The notes under the pieces: model-generated
What the model was told of the DNA's origin: nothing
Seen by the model: only the letters and a program-made list of their open reading frames with translations
Databases searched by the model: none
From: Bradyrhizobium guangdongense
GTDB lineage: Bacteria > Pseudomonadota > Alphaproteobacteria > Rhizobiales > Xanthobacteraceae
Length of the DNA: 64,000 nucleotides
NCBI RefSeq assembly: GCF_004114975.1
Contig: NZ_CP030051.1
Coordinates: 6,696,001-6,760,000 of the forward strand
Reading direction: 5' to 3'
Shown: piece after piece, positions 61,617-64,000 of the stretch
How positions within the stretch are numbered: the stretch's first letter is position 1
Layout: every line of letters starts with the position of its first letter
Program-made: the position numbers and the translations under genes

Positions 61617-62507
61617 TCACACCGCCTCGGCCCTCAAATGCTCCACCAGCATCTTGGCCGGCCGCGGCAGCGTCTTGAAGCTGCGGGCGCAGATCACGAG
61701 CCTGCGGTTGGCCCAGGCGTCGCGCAGGCGCACCGTGGCGAGCGGCATCAGCTTGGCGCAGCGGCGGGCGGCGGCCTCGGGCACGAGCGCGACGCCGACA
61801 TCCGCCGAGACCAGCTGGCAGATCGCGTCGAAATCGCGCAGCCGCGCACGGAAATGCGGGCGCATGCCGAGCCGGGCGGCGTGCTTTGAAATGTGCATCT
61901 GAAGCGCGGTCGCGCTGGTGAGCCCGACGAACTCGCAGGCGCCCGTCTCCTGAAAATCGATCTGGCGGCGACCTGCGAACGGGCCGCGGCGCGACGTCAC
62001 CAAGGTCAGATGATCTTCGCTGAAGACGAACCGTTCGATGTGGTCGGGCAGCGCGTGCTCGGCGGCGAAGCCGAGATCGGCGGCGCCCGCGATGATCGCG
62101 GCCGCGATGTCGGTGCTCTCGCGCTCCTCGATGTCGATGGCGATGTCGCGATGCTGGCGCAGAAACCCGGCCAGCGCCTTCGGCAGATGCTCCGACAGGC
62201 CGGAGGTGTTGACGAGAAAATGCACGCTGGCGCGCACGCCGCTGGCGAAACCGGCGAGATCGCCGCGCATGGCGTCGATCTGGTGGATGACCAGCCGCGC
62301 ATGGTCGAGCAGGCTCTCGCCCGCCGCCGTCAATTCGACGCCGCGGCGCCCGCGCTTGAGCAGCGCGACGCCGAGCGCGTCCTCGAGCCCTCTGATCCGC
62401 GCACTGGCGGAGGCCAACGCCAGGTGCGAGCGCTCGGCGCCGCGCGTGATGCTGCGCTGATCGGCGACCGCGATGAAGAGCTGGAGGTCGACGAGGTCGA
62501 AACGCAT
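61617..62507 (-). CDS. LysR-family transcriptional regulator
   Basis: The 296-residue protein has the LysR helix-turn-helix (LQLFIAVADQRSITRGAERSHLALASASARIRGLEDALG) and an effector domain. It is divergent from the TauE-type permease gene at 62597, and a 25-base perfect palindrome lies between the two starts. It probably controls export by that permease. The effector is not deducible. Confidence 0.93.
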   Translation of the reverse strand: MRFDLVDLQLFIAVADQRSITRGAERSHLALASASARIRGLEDALGVALLKRGRRGVELTAAGESLLDHARLVIHQIDAMRGDLAGFASGVRASVHFLVNTSGLSEHLPKALAGFLRQHRDIAIDIEERESTDIAAAIIAGAADLGFAAEHALPDHIERFVFSEDHLTLVTSRRGPFAGRRQIDFQETGACEFVGLTSATALQMHISKHAARLGMRPHFRARLRDFDAICQLVSADVGVALVPEAAARRCAKLMPLATVRLRDAWANRRLVICARSFKTLPRPAKMLVEHLRAEAV

Positions 62508-62519
62508 GGCAGGTCTCCT

Positions 62520-62544
62520 CAGCCTTCGTAGCCTACGAAGGCTG
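62520..62544. promoter_or_regulatory. Perfect 12-1-12 palindrome, LysR operator
   Basis: CAGCCTTCGTAG, one base, then its exact complement. It contains a T-N11-A core (TCGTAGCCTACGA). It lies in the 89-base spacer between divergent LysR and permease genes, 13 bases from the LysR start. Confidence 0.75.
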
Positions 62545-62596
62545 TCTCCGTAACCTCCAGATTGTGCCGGCGCGCGGCTTCGGTCAATGTGCCGGC

Positions 62597-63349
62597 ATGA
62601 TCGACCCGCTCCTCATCCTCATCGCCGCCGTCTTCCTGATCGCCGGATTCGTCAAGGGCGTGGTCGGGCTCGGCCTGCCGACCGTGTCCATGGGCCTGCT
62701 CGCAGTGAGCATGGCGCCGAGTCGCGCGATAGCCATCGTGATCGTGCCCGCCATCGTCACCAACATCTGGCAGACCTTCGTCGGCCCGTATCTGCGCGAC
62801 ATCCTGAGGCGGCTGTGGCCGCTGATGATCGGCACCGTGATCGGATGCTGGCTCAATGCCGGCGCGCTGACGGGGCCCTATGCCCGCTACGGCACCGTGG
62901 TGCTCGGGGTCCTGCTGGTGGTCTACGCCATCATCGGCCTCAGCAAATTCAAATTCCACGTCGCGCCCGAGAACGAGAAATGGGCCGGCGGCGTGGTCGG
63001 AATCATCACCGGCGTGATCTCGGCCTCGACAGGCGTACAGGTGATCCCCTCGATGCCGTTCATGCAAGCGATCGGCATGGAGAAGGACGAGCTGGTGCAG
63101 GCACTCGGCGTGTTCTTCACCACCGCGACGCTGGCGCTCGCCTTCAATCTCACCGCCGGCGGCCTGCTGACCCCGGCCAATGCCGTGCCGGGGGCCGTCG
63201 CCATGGCCATGGCCTTTGCCGGCATGTACATCGGCCAGTCGGTGCGGGCGCGGATGCCGGCGGAAGCGTTTCGCCGCTGGTTCCTGATCGCGATGATTTT
63301 GTTGGGCGTCTATCTCGCCGGCAGTGCGCTGCTGAAGGAATTCGCCTGA
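62597..63349 (+). CDS. TSUP (TauE/SafE) family permease
   Basis: The 250-residue membrane protein has about seven to eight hydrophobic segments and the two TSUP halves (GFVKGVVGLGLPTVSMGLL near the N-terminus and GIITGVISASTGVQVIPSMPF in the middle). The family exports sulfite, sulfoacetate or other organic anions. The divergent LysR at 62507 is the likely regulator. ATG 62597 lacks a strong ribosome-binding site; a GTG at 62564 is an alternative. Confidence 0.9.
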   Translation: MIDPLLILIAAVFLIAGFVKGVVGLGLPTVSMGLLAVSMAPSRAIAIVIVPAIVTNIWQTFVGPYLRDILRRLWPLMIGTVIGCWLNAGALTGPYARYGTVVLGVLLVVYAIIGLSKFKFHVAPENEKWAGGVVGIITGVISASTGVQVIPSMPFMQAIGMEKDELVQALGVFFTTATLALAFNLTAGGLLTPANAVPGAVAMAMAFAGMYIGQSVRARMPAEAFRRWFLIAMILLGVYLAGSALLKEFA

Positions 63350-63358
63350 GAGACGATC

Positions 63359-63447
63359 GTGGGGTGGATTAGCCGAAGGCGTAACCCACCTCTGTCTATG
63401 TCCGCGGAGATAAAGGAGGTGGATTACGCTTCGCTAGTCCACCCTAC
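63359..63447. repeat. Intergenic palindromic repeat, family E
   Basis: GTGGGGTGGATTAGCCGAAGGCGTAACCCACC is partly complementary to GGTGGATTACGCTTCGCTAGTCCACCCTAC at the other end. It lies between convergent TSUP and LysE genes and may terminate both. Confidence 0.85.
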
Positions 63448-63482
63448 GCGCCACAAAGACCCGCCTCATTCGTTCGAATGAG

Positions 63483-64000
63483 CTACCGCGCCTCCAGCAT
63501 GGCGACGCGGATGCCGAGATAGATGAAGAGGCCGCCGAGCGCCCGGTTGACCCAGGCAATCACGCCCTCGGACTGCCGCATCCGGTGGGCCGCCTTGGCC
63601 GCGAACGCCGCCAGCACCAGGCACCACAGCGTGCCCGTACAGATGAAGATCAGGCCCAGCGTGAGGAAAGCGAGCGGCTTGTGCGGCGCATCGGCTGCGA
63701 CGAATTGAGGCAGGAAGGCCAGAAAGAACAGCGCGACCTTGGGATTGAGCGCGTTGGTGAAGACGCCCTGGAGAAAGACCCGCCGCAGCGGGCTCCGCTC
63801 GGCTTCGTCCTTGACCGCCAGCAGCCCCGGCCGCGACCACAGCATCTGAAGGCCGGTCAGGACCAGATAGGCCGCGCCGACCAGTTTCAGGATCGAGAAC
63901 GCGGTGGACGAGGCCATCAAGAGCGCCGAAAGTCCGATCGCCGCGCCTGCGACGTGGAAAAAACAGCCGCAACTGATGCCGAAGGCCGCCGCCGCCCCGC
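63483..64000 (-). CDS. LysE/RhtB-family amino-acid exporter, N-terminus cut by window edge
   Basis: The reading frame is open to the right edge, so the first residues are missing and about 172 are seen. The start of the visible part (AFGISCGCFFHVAGAAIGLSALLM) matches the first-helix region of LysE proteins. Further on come LKLVGAAYLVLTGLQML, FLQGVFTNALNPKVALFFLAFLPQFV and FIYLGIRVAM, about five transmembrane segments. It exports amino acids or homoserine lactones. Confidence 0.92.
   Translation of the reverse strand, partial: GAAAAFGISCGCFFHVAGAAIGLSALLMASSTAFSILKLVGAAYLVLTGLQMLWSRPGLLAVKDEAERSPLRRVFLQGVFTNALNPKVALFFLAFLPQFVAADAPHKPLAFLTLGLIFICTGTLWCLVLAAFAAKAAHRMRQSEGVIAWVNRALGGLFIYLGIRVAMLEAR

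Overview
The window is a GC-rich chromosomal segment from an alphaproteobacterium, most likely Bradyrhizobium or a close relative in the Nitrobacteraceae. That assignment is an inference. It rests on the cpdR/N-formylglutamate amidohydrolase neighbourhood, a single-chain indolepyruvate oxidoreductase, DUF3551 and Bug/TTT binding proteins, many LysR regulators, and several families of short intergenic palindromic repeats typical of that group. I see no phage, integrase, transposase, CRISPR array or rRNA. The genes are densely packed, and most antisense open frames are shadows of GC-rich coding DNA.

Layout. (1) 1-3447 (minus): a signalling protein with five tandem GAF domains followed by GGDEF and EAL, cut by the left edge. 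(2) 3745-9441: a tight operon of an Ldh2-type dehydrogenase, a flavin monooxygenase and a FAH-type hydrolase, then a LysR regulator, two small exported or membrane proteins and an Lrp regulator. (3) 9594-17611: single-chain indolepyruvate:ferredoxin oxidoreductase and a LysR-controlled EmrAB-type efflux pump with an AhpD-like protein. (4) 17760-23510: D-amino-acid aminotransferase, a glutamate/aspartate-type ABC transporter (gltIJKL) and an M20 peptidase. (5) 23782-36164: a catabolic block with a second flavin monooxygenase, a benzoylformate-decarboxylase-like enzyme coupled to a GFA protein, Old Yellow Enzyme, aldehyde dehydrogenase, SDR, Rieske ferredoxin, two TIM-barrel amidohydrolases and dihydropyrimidinase. 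(6) 36208-41619: a manganese catalase/YciE fusion behind a general-stress-type promoter, an AlkB-like dioxygenase, an esterase-like protein without its nucleophile, and a membrane adenylate cyclase with a c-type haem motif. (7) 41811-47550: an enolase-superfamily enzyme, then the oxygen-independent ubiquinone genes ubiT-ubiU-ubiV divergent from ubiD-ubiX across an FNR/FixK-like site. (8) 47599-57382: housekeeping and small genes, including a Nudix hydrolase, DUF488, an HxlR/SDR pair around a perfect operator, tRNA-Val(GAC), cpdR, an N-formylglutamate amidohydrolase, an mmgR/suhB-like small RNA and a hisN-like phosphatase. (9) 57441-61450: a patatin-like phospholipase convergent with a SIR2-domain protein, a Nudix hydrolase, DUF2243 with an overlapping small membrane protein, and two small proteins. 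(10) 61617-64000: a LysR/TauE-type permease pair around a perfect palindrome, and a LysE-type exporter cut by the right edge.

The most notable non-coding observations are the sRNA with two CCUCC anti-Shine-Dalgarno motifs (54765-54854), an array of three CTTGCYAAG sites about 32 bp apart (23624-23700), several perfect dyads between regulators and their divergent targets, and the FNR/FixK-like box in the ubi locus. The best candidates for something under-described are the SIR2/patatin neighbourhood, the catalase/YciE fusion, the haem-linked cyclase and the three-gene oxidoreductase operon at 3745-6985.
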